From Bog-756 sp963756515 (GTDB taxonomy: Bacteria; Actinomycetota; Acidimicrobiia; Acidimicrobiales; RAAP-2): a stretch of DNA of 64,000 bases. Every line of letters starts with the position of its first letter. Position 1 is the stretch's first letter. Below, piece after piece: positions 33,339 to 43,107 of this stretch. The stretch lies in assembly GCA_963756515.1 (NCBI GenBank), contig CAVWNV010000005.1, positions 62,001-126,000 on the forward strand. Reading direction: 5' to 3'. A program made the translations under genes and the position numbers. The notes under the pieces are model-generated. The model was given only the letters and a program-made list of their open reading frames with translations, was not told the origin of the DNA and ran no database searches.

Positions 33339-34934
33339 TCAACTCACCTGACGTTCTTGGTTCTCCCAGTAGTGGCGCCGCAGTTCGCGCTTCAGAGGTT
33401 TGAAAGCACCAGACAGCGGAAGCGGGCCGTCCCGGAATTCGACCGATTTGGGGACCTTGAACCCGGCCAGAAACTGGCGGGTGTGCTCAATCAGCTCTTC
33501 AGCCGTCGTCTTCATGCCCTGCCGAAGAACGACGATTGCATGCACGGCCTCACCCCACTTGTCACTCGGGATCCCTATGACCGCCACCTCGGCTACTGCG
33601 GGATGAGAAGCAATGGCGTTCTCCACCTCGATGGAGTACACGTTCTCTCCTCCGCTGACGATCATGTCCTTCATCCGATCGGTCAAGTGCAGGAGGCTGT
33701 CCTCGTCGATGAAACCCATGTCACCGGTGCGGTACCAGCCGTCGCGCATGACCGCTTCCGTCTCCGCCGGATTCTGCCAGTATTCGCGCATGAGGTTCCC
33801 GCCTCGGGCACACACCTCCCCCGCCTCTCCTCGAGGGAGTGCTTTGCCGGCCTGATCGGTGATGCACAGCTCGACACCGAACAAGGGCCGGCCCGAGGCC
33901 GTAAGCGCATCACCGCCTCGGCGGTGATCCTCAGGACCGAGAAAGGTGAGCACCGATGCCGCCTCGGTCATTCCATATCCTTGGATGAAGTCGGTATCAG
34001 GAAGCATCTTCAGCCAGCGGGAGATGAGGTCCTGCGAGATCGGCGATGCTCCGTAGACCAGTTGGCGGAGCGAGCTGAGGCGTTCCGGAGAGAAGCCCTC
34101 GGCTCGCTCGAGCATCGACAACATGATCGGAATCACCATCGTCGTGTCGATCCTCTGCTCCTCGATGGTTCTCAGCACCAATCCGGGGTCGAACAGGGGG
34201 ATGGTCACCGAGGTTGCTCCGGTGGCGGGGATGCCGAGCACACCGGCGACGAGGGCGGCGTGGAACATTGGCGACTGGAACAAGAACCGTCGCTCCTGGC
34301 GAATCCCTATCTCGGAGAGCACATGGTAGATATTGAGCACCTCGGCCCGCTGCTCCAGCAGAGCTCCTTTGGGAAATCCCGTGGTTCCTCCGGTGTACAT
34401 CAGGATCGCGGGGTCGTCCTCCTCCGGCTCGGGCGGCATGACCGGCTTGCCCTCGGCCAAGAGGTCTTCGTAACCGACAGTGCCGCCGACACATCCTGTC
34501 GCTCCTTCGTCCGACTCCCCACCGATCATCACCACTCTGTCGACCTTTGCTCCCATGGCGCGGGCGCGGTCGAGGAGGGAGGCGAACACCGGATCGGTGA
34601 AGACCACCCTGGCACCGGAGTCGTTGAGCACATAGGCCAGCTCGGATGGCGTCAACCGAATGTTGAGCGGGTTGACGATTCCGGCTCCGAACATGGCGGC
34701 GTGGTACAACTCGAGATACTCATGGCCGTTCATGGCCAAAACCCCGAACCGGTCACCCGGCTCCACACCAAGCACCGTGCGCATGGAATTGGCCAGGCGC
34801 AACAGGCGATCGAGGTGACCGGCAAACGTGCCTCGGTAGCGAATGCCCTCGGTCGTCACATCGATCACCGCCACCTTGTCGGGTAGCTGCTCGACGCGAG
34901 GCACTAAGAGCCTGGGATACACGAGCTCTCTCAT
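33339..34934 (-). CDS. AMP-forming acyl-CoA synthetase
   Basis: A 531-aa adenylate-forming enzyme that activates fatty or aromatic acids to acyl-CoA. P-loop-like MYTGGTTGFPKG, GYGMTEAA, YRTGDMGFIDED, DRMKDMIVSGGENVYS and C-terminal catalytic Lys in LPLSGAFKPLKREL are all present. The ATG overlaps the WS/DGAT stop (ATGA). Coupled to two acyltransferases, it probably supplies acyl-CoA for triacylglycerol or wax ester. Chain-length preference cannot be read. Confidence 0.93.
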   Translation of the reverse strand: MRELVYPRLLVPRVEQLPDKVAVIDVTTEGIRYRGTFAGHLDRLLRLANSMRTVLGVEPGDRFGVLAMNGHEYLELYHAAMFGAGIVNPLNIRLTPSELAYVLNDSGARVVFTDPVFASLLDRARAMGAKVDRVVMIGGESDEGATGCVGGTVGYEDLLAEGKPVMPPEPEEDDPAILMYTGGTTGFPKGALLEQRAEVLNIYHVLSEIGIRQERRFLFQSPMFHAALVAGVLGIPATGATSVTIPLFDPGLVLRTIEEQRIDTTMVIPIMLSMLERAEGFSPERLSSLRQLVYGASPISQDLISRWLKMLPDTDFIQGYGMTEAASVLTFLGPEDHRRGGDALTASGRPLFGVELCITDQAGKALPRGEAGEVCARGGNLMREYWQNPAETEAVMRDGWYRTGDMGFIDEDSLLHLTDRMKDMIVSGGENVYSIEVENAIASHPAVAEVAVIGIPSDKWGEAVHAIVVLRQGMKTTAEELIEHTRQFLAGFKVPKSVEFRDGPLPLSGAFKPLKRELRRHYWENQERQVS

Positions 34935-36406
34935 GACATTGAACCTCCATTGACTCTGCGATGGCAGTTGGCGCTGGTTGGGGAACTGTTGGCGCGCTGC
35001 CTGCCCGCGACAGCGATCAGCTCGGCAAACGAACGGTCGATGCCATCGGCGAACACGTCGAGGTCCGCGCACGCACCAGGGTCGGCAAGCAGTCCGATGG
35101 TCAACTGCTCCCCATAGGAGAGGGCGGCCACACCAACACTTAGGTTTCCGGCTATTGGCACCATCGGGAAGGCCTCCAGCATGCGGGCGCCCAGCACATA
35201 CAGCGGGACGCCTGGGCCGGGAACATTGGTCACGACCAGGTTGAAGAAAGGTTGGCGGTGGATCAGCCGGGCTGCCGTGGCCAGAACCGACTGCGGCAAC
35301 GGCTCGAGCAACTCGAGGAGGAGTGCGGCGGCCAGAGCTTGGTGGTGATGTTTGCAGGAGGCCTGCGCCCGCGACACCATCTGCAATCGATCGACCGGGT
35401 CACAGGATCCGATCGGGAGGCGAACGAGCATGGCCGATACCCGGTTTCCAAGCTGGTGGTCGCCGTGGTGATCCGCTCCCACCGGCACCAGAACCTGGAT
35501 CGATCGCCCCTCGACTCTTTCGCCACGCCTCGCCAGGAGGCCGCGAACCCCGCCGGCCACAGCAGTCAGGAGGAGATCGTTGACGGTGACCCCGAAGAGG
35601 CCGGCGACCTGGTGCAGCTCCTCCAGGGGCTGGCGGACGAACTCCACCCGGCGACGCTTGCCGACCGGCACGTTGAGCGACAGGGAGGGGGCGATGCTCC
35701 GCGGCGTGACGACGCTACTGAGAGCAGCGGCGTAATGGGCAGCATCACGACCCACAATCACCGGGTGGCGCAAGAGCTCGATCCCGTTGGCAGCAAGATG
35801 CAACGGGACCGCGGCGCGGCGGCCGAGGTCATGGGCGATGACGGATCTCTCGCGTGGAGGAGGAGTCGGGTTCCAGGGACGAGGGGAGGATTCGGCTCTC
35901 GCCGGATGCCGGTCCAGATCGAAGAGCACGGTCACCAGTTCGACACCGGCGAGGCCATCTGCCATCGAATGGTGGAGCTTCTCCAACATTGCCACCCGAC
36001 CGCCCTCGAGCCCGTCGATGAGCCAGATCTCCCACAGGGGCCGGTCGCGCCGCAGCGGACGGGCCATCAACTCAGCACACAGGACCTTCAACGATGCTTC
36101 AGTGCCGGGCGAGGGGAGAGTGGTGGCTCGGACGTGATGGGCGATGTCGAAGGCCGGAGCGTCCATCCACACCGGGGCGGCCATACCGAGGGACGTGAAA
36201 CGCACCCGCCGCCGCAACTTGGGTACCAGATGCAGACGACTCTCGATCTCCGTTCGGACGTCGTCCGTGCGGAGCGTTCCATGCTCGTCGCGCAGAGGAG
36301 CGCCCTCGAACATCCCGATCGACCCCATGTGCATTGGGGTTCGATCCGACTCGGCATACAAGAACCCGGCATCGAGCGGAGCCAGGACCCGCGAAACGGG
36401 TTTCAC
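34931..36406 (-). CDS. Wax ester synthase/diacylglycerol acyltransferase (WS/DGAT)
   Basis: A 491-aa acyltransferase that esterifies diacylglycerol or fatty alcohol with acyl-CoA. N-terminal LAPLDAGFLYAESDRTPMHMGS, the catalytic HHSMADG (HHxxxDG), PLWEIWLIDGL, and C-terminal NLVVTNVPGPGVPLYVLGA and AALSYGEQLTIGLL are typical. The GTG start overlaps the next WS/DGAT stop (GTGA). Membrane- or lipid-droplet-associated in relatives. Confidence 0.94.
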   Translation of the reverse strand: MKPVSRVLAPLDAGFLYAESDRTPMHMGSIGMFEGAPLRDEHGTLRTDDVRTEIESRLHLVPKLRRRVRFTSLGMAAPVWMDAPAFDIAHHVRATTLPSPGTEASLKVLCAELMARPLRRDRPLWEIWLIDGLEGGRVAMLEKLHHSMADGLAGVELVTVLFDLDRHPARAESSPRPWNPTPPPRERSVIAHDLGRRAAVPLHLAANGIELLRHPVIVGRDAAHYAAALSSVVTPRSIAPSLSLNVPVGKRRRVEFVRQPLEELHQVAGLFGVTVNDLLLTAVAGGVRGLLARRGERVEGRSIQVLVPVGADHHGDHQLGNRVSAMLVRLPIGSCDPVDRLQMVSRAQASCKHHHQALAAALLLELLEPLPQSVLATAARLIHRQPFFNLVVTNVPGPGVPLYVLGARMLEAFPMVPIAGNLSVGVAALSYGEQLTIGLLADPGACADLDVFADGIDRSFAELIAVAGRQRANSSPTSANCHRRVNGGSMS

Positions 36407-37779
36407 GGCCCCCGCCCTTCATGCATGCAACCGAGACGAGATACCTCGTCGAAGCCGTCGGCGAGGCAGGCGGCCATACGGGGACTATCGGGGACGGCCG
36501 CGCTGTCGACGACGATACCTATGCTGGCCCGATCGGCCGATGTGACGAGCGAGACATTCACCGCCGCCCCCGACGGGGGGGCGAATGCGTACATGCGGTC
36601 AACCCGAGCGCCGGCCAGGTAGGTCTCGAAGGTCGGGCCGGGGACATTGGTGACACAGAAATCGACACCTTTGAGCATTGAGCCCCACATCGCCGTGACC
36701 ACGGAATCCGGGACTTTATCGAGGCCGGCAGCCAACATCTCGCTGAGCGCCAGTCCGGGCGCGTGCTTCCACGAACCGGTGATCCGTTGCACCTCGCGTA
36801 CGCAGTCCCCTGTGTCCAGCGGCGTCGGAACGATGAAGCGGGCCGGTACGAAGTGATTCCCTCCCTCCGGGTCGCCGGCGGCACGCACGCTGACCGGCAT
36901 CAACGCCCTCAGGCCGTCCACCGGCATGCCGTGGAGCTGGTGATAGAGCGAGATCCCACGTATGACCGCGGCGACGAAGACGTCGTTGAGCGTTCCATTC
37001 ATTGCTGTTGCCGCCTGGCGCAGCATCTGTGGTGTCAGATCGAGCACCTCGAAAGCCCGCCTGAAGCTGCGCCCGGTCATGAGTGGAGAGAGTGGCGTGT
37101 CGGCCGGGGCGAGGAGCCGCACCGCCGATGTCACCGTAGCCACCACCCGCTCCGCCTCCTCGAATGGGTGCAGCGAGGCATGCAAAGCGGTTTCGATGAC
37201 GCGCCGCGGAGCGGGCAGACGTCCGATCAGCCCCGGAGGTGCTCGGCGCGCCGTCGCCACAGTGGTCGGGGAGGGTTCGAATGTCGGATAGCGAACACCG
37301 TCCAACAGATGCATCAGCACGGCGACGCCACCGACGCCGTCCACGAGGGCGTGGTGCAACTTGATCACGAGCGCGGCACCGTCGCCATCCACTCCCTCGA
37401 CGACGACTGCCTCCCAGAGCGGAAGCTCCGCATCGAAGCCCGTGGTGGCCATCACCTGAGCCAGTTCGAGCACATCCCTGAAGGTTGCGTCGGGCGACAA
37501 CAGCATGCGGCGAATGTGGAGGTCCAGGTCGAAACACTCGTCCCGGACGAATCGCGGCCTCCCACAGCCCAACGGTCGGGACTTCGCCCGGGACCGGAGC
37601 CTCGGGACCGTAGCAACCAGCGCTGCCACCCGATCCCGGACCTCTGGCCAACAAGGAGCCCGGTCCAGAGCCATCACAGTGACGACCGTCGGCCGCAGTA
37701 CCGGATCTCGACCGACGGTCCACAGCAAGGCATCGGAACCACTCATCGTGTCCACGACACGCACTCGTTCATCGATCAT
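36403..37779 (-). CDS. Second WS/DGAT-family acyltransferase
   Basis: A 458-aa paralogue of the preceding gene with catalytic HHALVDG (HHxxxDG), LPLWEAVVVEGV, NDVFVAAVIRGI, CVTNVPGP and a C-terminal VSLVTSADRASIGIVVD. It is more diverged from classical WS/DGATs than its neighbour. The ATG at 37779 has GGGGAG upstream and starts the operon: DGAT, DGAT, acyl-CoA synthetase and perhaps TreT-like GT. A 10-bp palindrome lies further upstream in the promoter region. Confidence 0.92.
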   Translation of the reverse strand: MIDERVRVVDTMSGSDALLWTVGRDPVLRPTVVTVMALDRAPCWPEVRDRVAALVATVPRLRSRAKSRPLGCGRPRFVRDECFDLDLHIRRMLLSPDATFRDVLELAQVMATTGFDAELPLWEAVVVEGVDGDGAALVIKLHHALVDGVGGVAVLMHLLDGVRYPTFEPSPTTVATARRAPPGLIGRLPAPRRVIETALHASLHPFEEAERVVATVTSAVRLLAPADTPLSPLMTGRSFRRAFEVLDLTPQMLRQAATAMNGTLNDVFVAAVIRGISLYHQLHGMPVDGLRALMPVSVRAAGDPEGGNHFVPARFIVPTPLDTGDCVREVQRITGSWKHAPGLALSEMLAAGLDKVPDSVVTAMWGSMLKGVDFCVTNVPGPTFETYLAGARVDRMYAFAPPSGAAVNVSLVTSADRASIGIVVDSAAVPDSPRMAACLADGFDEVSRLGCMHEGRGP

Positions 37780-38021
37780 GGCAACTCCCCCACCTGATTG
37801 TGCCGCCAGTTGCGGAGAAGAGGCAGTGCCGAAAGTCCCATCATTTGTCCATGCGATCAATTCGGCAGAGGGATCAGGAGCGGTCGGTCCCCCCTACGCA
37901 TCGCCGTCAGGCGCCGATCAGGGCCGGGCAGGGCGACCCCCCCGGCTGGTCACCCCGACCAACGTCGGCTCGATGCCCACGACAGGCGCGAAGTCGGTCA
38001 CCGGAACGGTCGGTGTCCGAA

Positions 38022-38031
38022 GATGTACATC
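38022..38031. promoter_or_regulatory. Palindrome GATGTACATC in the WS/DGAT promoter region
   Basis: A perfect 10-bp palindrome about 240 bp upstream of the WS/DGAT operon start and 25 bp beyond the hydrolase stop. A TetR-like or other lipid regulator could bind it, but no regulator gene is adjacent and the site is short. Confidence 0.25.
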
Positions 38032-38056
38032 ACTCTACGATCGGCTGGGGCTCGGA

Positions 38057-39001
38057 TTAGGGGTCGGTGGGACCCCGTCGGAGACGCTCTCGCATCTCCT
38101 TTGGGGCGAACTCCCGGGGCTCGGTCGTGCACAAGAAGTCTCTCAGCACCTCGACGAACCTGGCCGGCTCCTCCGCCTGGGGAAAATGACCGGCACCGGG
38201 AAGTACCTCCAACCGACTGTTGGGCATCGCTTCCAGGGCCTGGAAGGCATGGGACAGGGGAATGATCCTGTCCTTTCCTCCCCACATGATGAGCGTCGGT
38301 GTCTGTTCGGCCAGGTAGAGACGGTCCATGGCGTTGACCGACTGACCGCCCGGCTCTATCACCGATCGCATGGTTCGCAGGAAGGCGCGGCGGCTGTCGG
38401 CATCAGTCAGCGAGCGGTAGGAGCGCCAGATCTCGACCGCGGGTGCGTTCCGGAAGCCCAGACGATGCCCGAACCGGACGACGGCATCGCCCCACCCGCG
38501 TGCAAAGGACGGGAACAGGGCCGGCAACACGTATTCGACGCCGGGGAGGGTCACCATGCGGAGCACCCAACTCACCTCGCGCCCCAGGCCACCGGCATCC
38601 ACCAGCACCAGGCGCTCGCAACGGTCGGGGAACTGGTAGGCGAACTGCATGGCCACACCGCCCCCGAACGACTGGCCGACCACGGTAACCCGATCGATGT
38701 CCAACACCTGCAGGAGGTCGCGCATGGAGCTGGCGAAGTTGCCGAGCGAATAGTCGCCCATCGGCTTGTCCGAATGTCCGTGGCCGAGGAAGTCCGGGGC
38801 GACCATCGTGTACTCCCCCCGGAGAAGCTCCATGACCGGGACCCATGTCTGCGAACTGCCCGCTATACCGTGCAAGAAGAGGAGAGCGGGCCCTTTGCCG
38901 CCGCGCCGATAGGCGATCTGCTGGCCGTGGATGGTCACCTGCTCGAGTGGAAACGCCTCCGCCGGCCGGCTGTTACCGCCCGCTACCTGCTCCTCGACCA
39001 T
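38057..39001 (-). CDS. Alpha/beta hydrolase (lipase/esterase-like)
   Basis: A 314-aa alpha/beta-fold hydrolase. The oxyanion motif is LFLHGIAGSSQTW, the nucleophile lies in VVGQSFGGGVA (Ser of GxSxG), the acid follows WGGKDRIIPL, and the His is in LPGAGHFPQAEEP. No signal peptide. It lies 7 nt downstream of the TadA/HBHA-like gene, so the two form an operon. A role in turning over triacylglycerol, wax esters or PHA is inferred from the neighbours; substrate unproven. Confidence 0.9.
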   Translation of the reverse strand: MVEEQVAGGNSRPAEAFPLEQVTIHGQQIAYRRGGKGPALLFLHGIAGSSQTWVPVMELLRGEYTMVAPDFLGHGHSDKPMGDYSLGNFASSMRDLLQVLDIDRVTVVGQSFGGGVAMQFAYQFPDRCERLVLVDAGGLGREVSWVLRMVTLPGVEYVLPALFPSFARGWGDAVVRFGHRLGFRNAPAVEIWRSYRSLTDADSRRAFLRTMRSVIEPGGQSVNAMDRLYLAEQTPTLIMWGGKDRIIPLSHAFQALEAMPNSRLEVLPGAGHFPQAEEPARFVEVLRDFLCTTEPREFAPKEMRERLRRGPTDP

Positions 39002-39008
39002 CGGAGTC

Positions 39009-39461
39009 CTAGCGCTCGGCCGACACGCGTTTCGCGGGCGCCTTCTTGGCCACCGCAGACTTCTTGGCCACCGTCTTCTTGGCTACCGGCTTCTTCGCTG
39101 CGGCCTTTGTGCCGTTTGCCTTCCTCGCCGCCGTCTGTTTCTTGACGGTTCTCTTCTTCGAGGCCCGCTTCTTGGCGACCCGCTGCGTGGCCGTCCGGCC
39201 TGCCTCAGCCGCCCGGTCTGTCTGCTCGTTGATGGTCTTGACCACGTCACCGACCATCTTCCGTTGACCCCTGATCACCCGCTCGGCGAAGTCGAACACC
39301 TCATCCACCAGTCGCTCGATGTCGTTCGAGACCGGTGGCACGACCCGCTCCGTCCCCTTGCTGATGCCATTCCCGAAGTCACGGCTGGCATCCAGCAATT
39401 CGTCCTGTGCCCGTTCGATCAAGCGCTCGATCTTCTGCCTCATATCTTTCGGCTCAGCCAC
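39009..39461 (-). CDS. TadA/HBHA-like protein with Lys/Ala-rich tail (lipid-droplet or phasin-type)
   Basis: A 150-aa protein. The N-terminal about 85 residues form amphipathic helices (MRQKIERLIERAQDELLDASRDF, NDIERLVDEVFDFAERVIRG). The C-terminal about 60 residues are Lys/Ala-rich with KK-AxK repeats (VAKKTVAKKSAVAKKAPAKR). This layout is that of heparin-binding haemagglutinin and of TadA, the lipid-droplet protein of Rhodococcus, and also of phasins and histone-like proteins. The GTG at 39461 has AAAGG nine bases upstream; an ATG at 39503 is the alternative. Next to WS/DGAT genes a droplet-coating role is plausible. Confidence 0.7.
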   Translation of the reverse strand: MAEPKDMRQKIERLIERAQDELLDASRDFGNGISKGTERVVPPVSNDIERLVDEVFDFAERVIRGQRKMVGDVVKTINEQTDRAAEAGRTATQRVAKKRASKKRTVKKQTAARKANGTKAAAKKPVAKKTVAKKSAVAKKAPAKRVSAER

Positions 39462-39789
39462 GTTCGCTACCTTTCGTCCACCCACAAGTCCCTCTGACCC
39501 CATCCTCCGCCCTTTCCGGCCCGGGTGACGAGAGGCGAAAGTCACATCTCTTCCGCCTGAGGCCAACAAAGCCACGCCAGGCACCGACTGGAGCCAAATG
39601 GCCCGAGGCCGGTCCTTGTTCGCACTCGGCCCGGGTGGCTGCAGCCCCCTGGTCCCGGTGTTCCGAATCGGACGCCAGAGAAGCTACGGATGGGCGCAAG
39701 CCCCGTGTTCGCTCGGGCTTCGCTGACTGGACCCGACAGCAACCGGACTCGCCCAGCTCAGCAAGCGGTCTTAGCAAAGGGGGAATCCC
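39462..39789. other. Intergenic region carrying copy A of a dispersed ~80-bp repeat
   Basis: These 328 bp contain no convincing gene. Positions 39621-39700 match 49536-49616, as described in the repeat entries. Short frames here have no ribosome sites. Confidence 0.5.
39621..39700. repeat. Dispersed repeat copy A
   Basis: Aligns with 49536-49616 in the same orientation. The shared blocks are cgcact, ggcccgg, ggct and ctggt, then tccgaa-cggacgc-agagaag-acggatgg-gcaa, the last block with about six mismatches over 39 bp. Copies lie at the two edges of an accessory block. Identity was judged by eye. Confidence 0.55.
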
Positions 39790-42388
39790 CTACTCCATCG
39801 GGCGGGCGGAGATCGCCGCCGGATCCCGTCCTGCCAACACCCAACCCACGATCATGGCGATGGCGGGCATGGCGACCACGATGAGGAGCAGGTTGCTCCA
39901 GGGGATGTGATCGATGATGTCCGACAGGCCCCCTTCAAGGGCGTTCGACCGGAACCACCCAACCAGTCCGACGTAGGCAGCAACAGTTCCAAGGAGCGCA
40001 CCCAAAAAGGCGAGGCCGCCCGCGGTGACGGCCGTCAGGGTGCGCCGCGTGCGGGAGCTGGCACCGGCGGCCGTCAGCGTGCGCAACTCACTCGCCGTCT
40101 CGCTGCGGATCAGGCCGATGCTCATGGCCAGGATGCCTAGAGCGAGGGCGATGGCGAAGGCGGTGGCCCAGTTCACGACCTCGTGCGACGACGGGGCGTC
40201 GTTCTTCGATTCGACGCTCAGGTTGTTTGCCGCCGCCAGCGCCTGGGCGCTGGTGATCTGGGTGGTGTTCAGCGGGTTCTTTGCTTGGATGATCCATCCG
40301 TCAAGGCTGGTCTGGCTGGCGAGGTGCAGTCGAGTCAACGCGCTCAAGGTGATCACGGTGTTCGGCGCGTCCGTGCCCGTGGGCAGGCGGTTCTCCTCCT
40401 GGACGACGGGGTGGGCGAGGCATCCCCCGGGTGAACAGCCGTTCGCGTTGGCCGAACCGGGACCCCCACCGCCACCCGAACCGGGCCCGACCAGCTGTCC
40501 GCCACCCTTTCCGCTAGATCCCCCGTAGGTCAGCTGTACCCCCGAGCCCGAGAGACCAGGGCGTGAACTGAGGACGTCGACATCGGAAGGAATGGACGAC
40601 GGATTGATGCCGTAGGTCCGCAACAGCGCCGGGGTCGCCACGAAGATCTGTCCGTCCCACTGCCGGCCAGAAGCGGAGGGGTTCTGCAGGCCGACCGAGG
40701 ACGCGGGGTTGTCGAGTTCCACCACGTCGGTGCCAGCGACGGACGAAGCTATGGAGTGGACGGTGGCCAACTGGGACTGGACGCTCGGTGGAGCCGTCGT
40801 CCCACTGGGTCCGTTTGGTCCGTTTGGTCCGTTTGGTCCAGGCCCGCTGCCATTTTGACCACTCGGGCTCCAGACGACGAGTTGGTTGGGCCCCAAGTTC
40901 GGACCGACATAGTCATACACATTGCTGTAACGGGCTGTGGCCGCCGCGCAGATAACCACCGCGATCAACACGCCGACGCTGATGGCTGACAGTGCTGAGC
41001 CAGATCGGACCCGGTACCGAGACAGGTCGCGCAGGGCCAAGCGGCTAGCGATGGGTGCTTTCCCTCCGACCCGTGCCAGCAGCACGAGAAAGAAGGGCGC
41101 CACCAGGATGATGCCGACCACCAGGGCGACCAAACCGGGTATCAGCCAGATCACACCGCCACCGTTCCCCGCCGCACCGGATAGCGAGAAGAACACGAAC
41201 CCGAGGACGAGCGCGATCACGCCCGGGACGAACGAACGGTGGATCTGCCGCGGCGGGGCGGGCCGGCCAGCCAGGGCGCTGACGACCGGGACTCGAGTAA
41301 TGGCACGGGCTGGGTGACCCGCGGCCAAGAACGTGGCGACTATGGCGAGCACCATCGCAATCACGATCACCGTCCATGGCAGGGCCAACGTCGGGATGAG
41401 GTGATGTGCGCTCTGCTCGTTGTGCGGACGGTAGGCCAACCAGGCCACCAAGCCCAGAGCGAAGCCCACCAGAGCGCCTACTACCCCGACGATCAAGCCA
41501 TTGGCCCGGAGCACGAGTCGGACGTTGCGGTCGGTGGCTCCCATTGACTCGAGTATTCCCAGCGATCGCAGTCGGCGCTGCGCCAAGACGGTGAAGCCTC
41601 CGACCGATACCAGCGCGATCAGCAACATACCGACAGTCGCCAATGCCAGCACGATGGTCTTTGGATTGATCGGGTTGGAGAGTGCCATTCTGCGACGGCG
41701 TGTCGACGTTGGCACCGATACTGCCCGGGCTCACGCCCGGCGCGTCGAAGAGGGCGGTCACCTGGGTCGGGTTGGCCACCTGCCCGGGGGCAACCAGCGC
41801 GAACTCGTCGAGCAGGCTCTGGGGGTTCTGCACGATGCCGACGACTGTCTCTCCTCGCTGGGACCAGGTACTACCCACTCGCAGGTCGAGCTGGCGCGCC
41901 AGCCCAGGGGTTATGGCGATCTGGTCCAGCCCAGCCGGATAGTGCCCGGACAACAGCTGGAGCATCGGCCCGCCATAGGGGCCGCGCGGGTCCTGGGAGC
42001 GGAGCTGGTAGGTCTGGGTACTTCCGGGCACGTTGACTGTCTCGTTCTCGATGACCTGGACGGTGCCGAACCGGTGCTCGAGCCCGGCGATCCGGACGTC
42101 AGCCGACTTCAGATCGGATTGCTTGGTGGCGTTCACGAATGTGGCCATATCCTGCGCGGTGCCGAACCCGAAGTTGGCCGGCTGGGGCGTGTTGACGGCG
42201 ACGGCCGAACCGACCACTACCGCGGCCACAGCTGCGATGACGAGAAGCAGGATGAGCAGCTGCTGGCGCCACTCACGCTTGAAGAGGCGCCAGGCCCATC
42301 GCATCATCGCTCGGCGGGCCGGGACACCACCGGTGGTCGGTTCGGGCGCAGATCCGGTCGTCGGCCGCTCCAGAACGCCGACGCTCAT
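39790..42388 (-). pseudogene. FtsX-like ABC transporter permease, frameshifted
   Basis: A large exporter permease, about 865 aa if mended. The N-terminal part from 42388 has one TM (QQLLILLLVIAAVAAVVVGSA) and an extracellular domain ending near VDTPSQNG. The rest, in another frame from about 41700, has NPINPKTIVLALATVGMLLIAL, an FtsX domain (AQRRLRSLGILESMGATDRNV), three to four more TM helices, a long Gly/Pro-rich periplasmic insert and a second FtsX domain (ETASELRTLTAAGASSRTRR). One extra base around 41690-41715 accounts for the break. It overlaps the ATPase stop (ATGA). Either an assembly indel or a broken gene. Confidence 0.85.
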
Positions 42389-43107
42389 TGGTTCGGCAGG
42401 TTGGCGAGTATCGCTTCCGGGCTGTCGACCGGGAGCGTCTGGTCGACGATTCTGCCGTCGCGAAGAAAGATCACGCGGTCGGCCCACGAAGCGAGCTGAG
42501 CGTCGTGGGTCACCACGACAGCGGCCATGCCGCGACGACAGGCGGCCAGGATCAATCGCATGACCCCCTCGGCGTTGGTGGAGTCGAGCGCGCCGGAGGG
42601 CTCGTCGGCCAACAGCAACTGCCGCCCTCCGACGACGGCGCGAGCAATGGCGACCCGCTGGCGTTCGCCACCCGACAGCTGGTCCGGGTAGTGCGAAGCT
42701 CGATCCTTCAGCCCGAAGTCATCAAGTGATTCCATTGCTGCCGATTGGGCCTTGCGGGCCCCAATGCCGTCGAGCTCGAGTGGCAGGGAGACATTCTCCA
42801 CCGCATTGAGTCCGGCGAGCAGGTTGTAATCCTGGAACACGTACCCGATGGACTGGCGGCGAAGCTGTGCCTTGCCGTTGCGCGGCAGCGAGGACAAGGC
42901 GCGGCCGCCAACATAGACCTCACCGCTGGTGGGATCCTCGAGGCTGCCGGCGATGGTCAACAACGTGCTCTTTCCTGAGCCGCTGGCACCCATGACGGCC
43001 ACCAGAGACCCGGCGTCAACGGAGAGGTCGACGCGCTGTAAGGCGAGCACCTCGGCCGCTCCTTCGCCGTAGACCTTGGAGATGTCGCGTAATTCGAGGT
43101 AGCTCAT
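42385..43107 (-). CDS. ABC transporter ATP-binding protein (MacB/LolD type)
   Basis: A 240-aa ATPase. Walker A GASGSGKST, Q-loop FQDYNLLAGL, signature LSGGERQRVAIARA, Walker B LLLADEPSGALD and switch His in VTHDAQ are all present. It pairs with the FtsX-like permease to form an exporter or mechanotransmission complex for drug, peptide or lipid. It is coupled by ATGA overlaps to PadR upstream and permease downstream. Confidence 0.95.
   Translation of the reverse strand: MSYLELRDISKVYGEGAAEVLALQRVDLSVDAGSLVAVMGASGSGKSTLLTIAGSLEDPTSGEVYVGGRALSSLPRNGKAQLRRQSIGYVFQDYNLLAGLNAVENVSLPLELDGIGARKAQSAAMESLDDFGLKDRASHYPDQLSGGERQRVAIARAVVGGRQLLLADEPSGALDSTNAEGVMRLILAACRRGMAAVVVTHDAQLASWADRVIFLRDGRIVDQTLPVDSPEAILANLPNQ

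Noticed and set aside
41045..42487. Separate 480-aa protein ending in the permease region
   Set aside because: Its C-terminal half after about 41700 is antisense-like nonsense in the wrong frame; the real continuation is the other frame of the permease.
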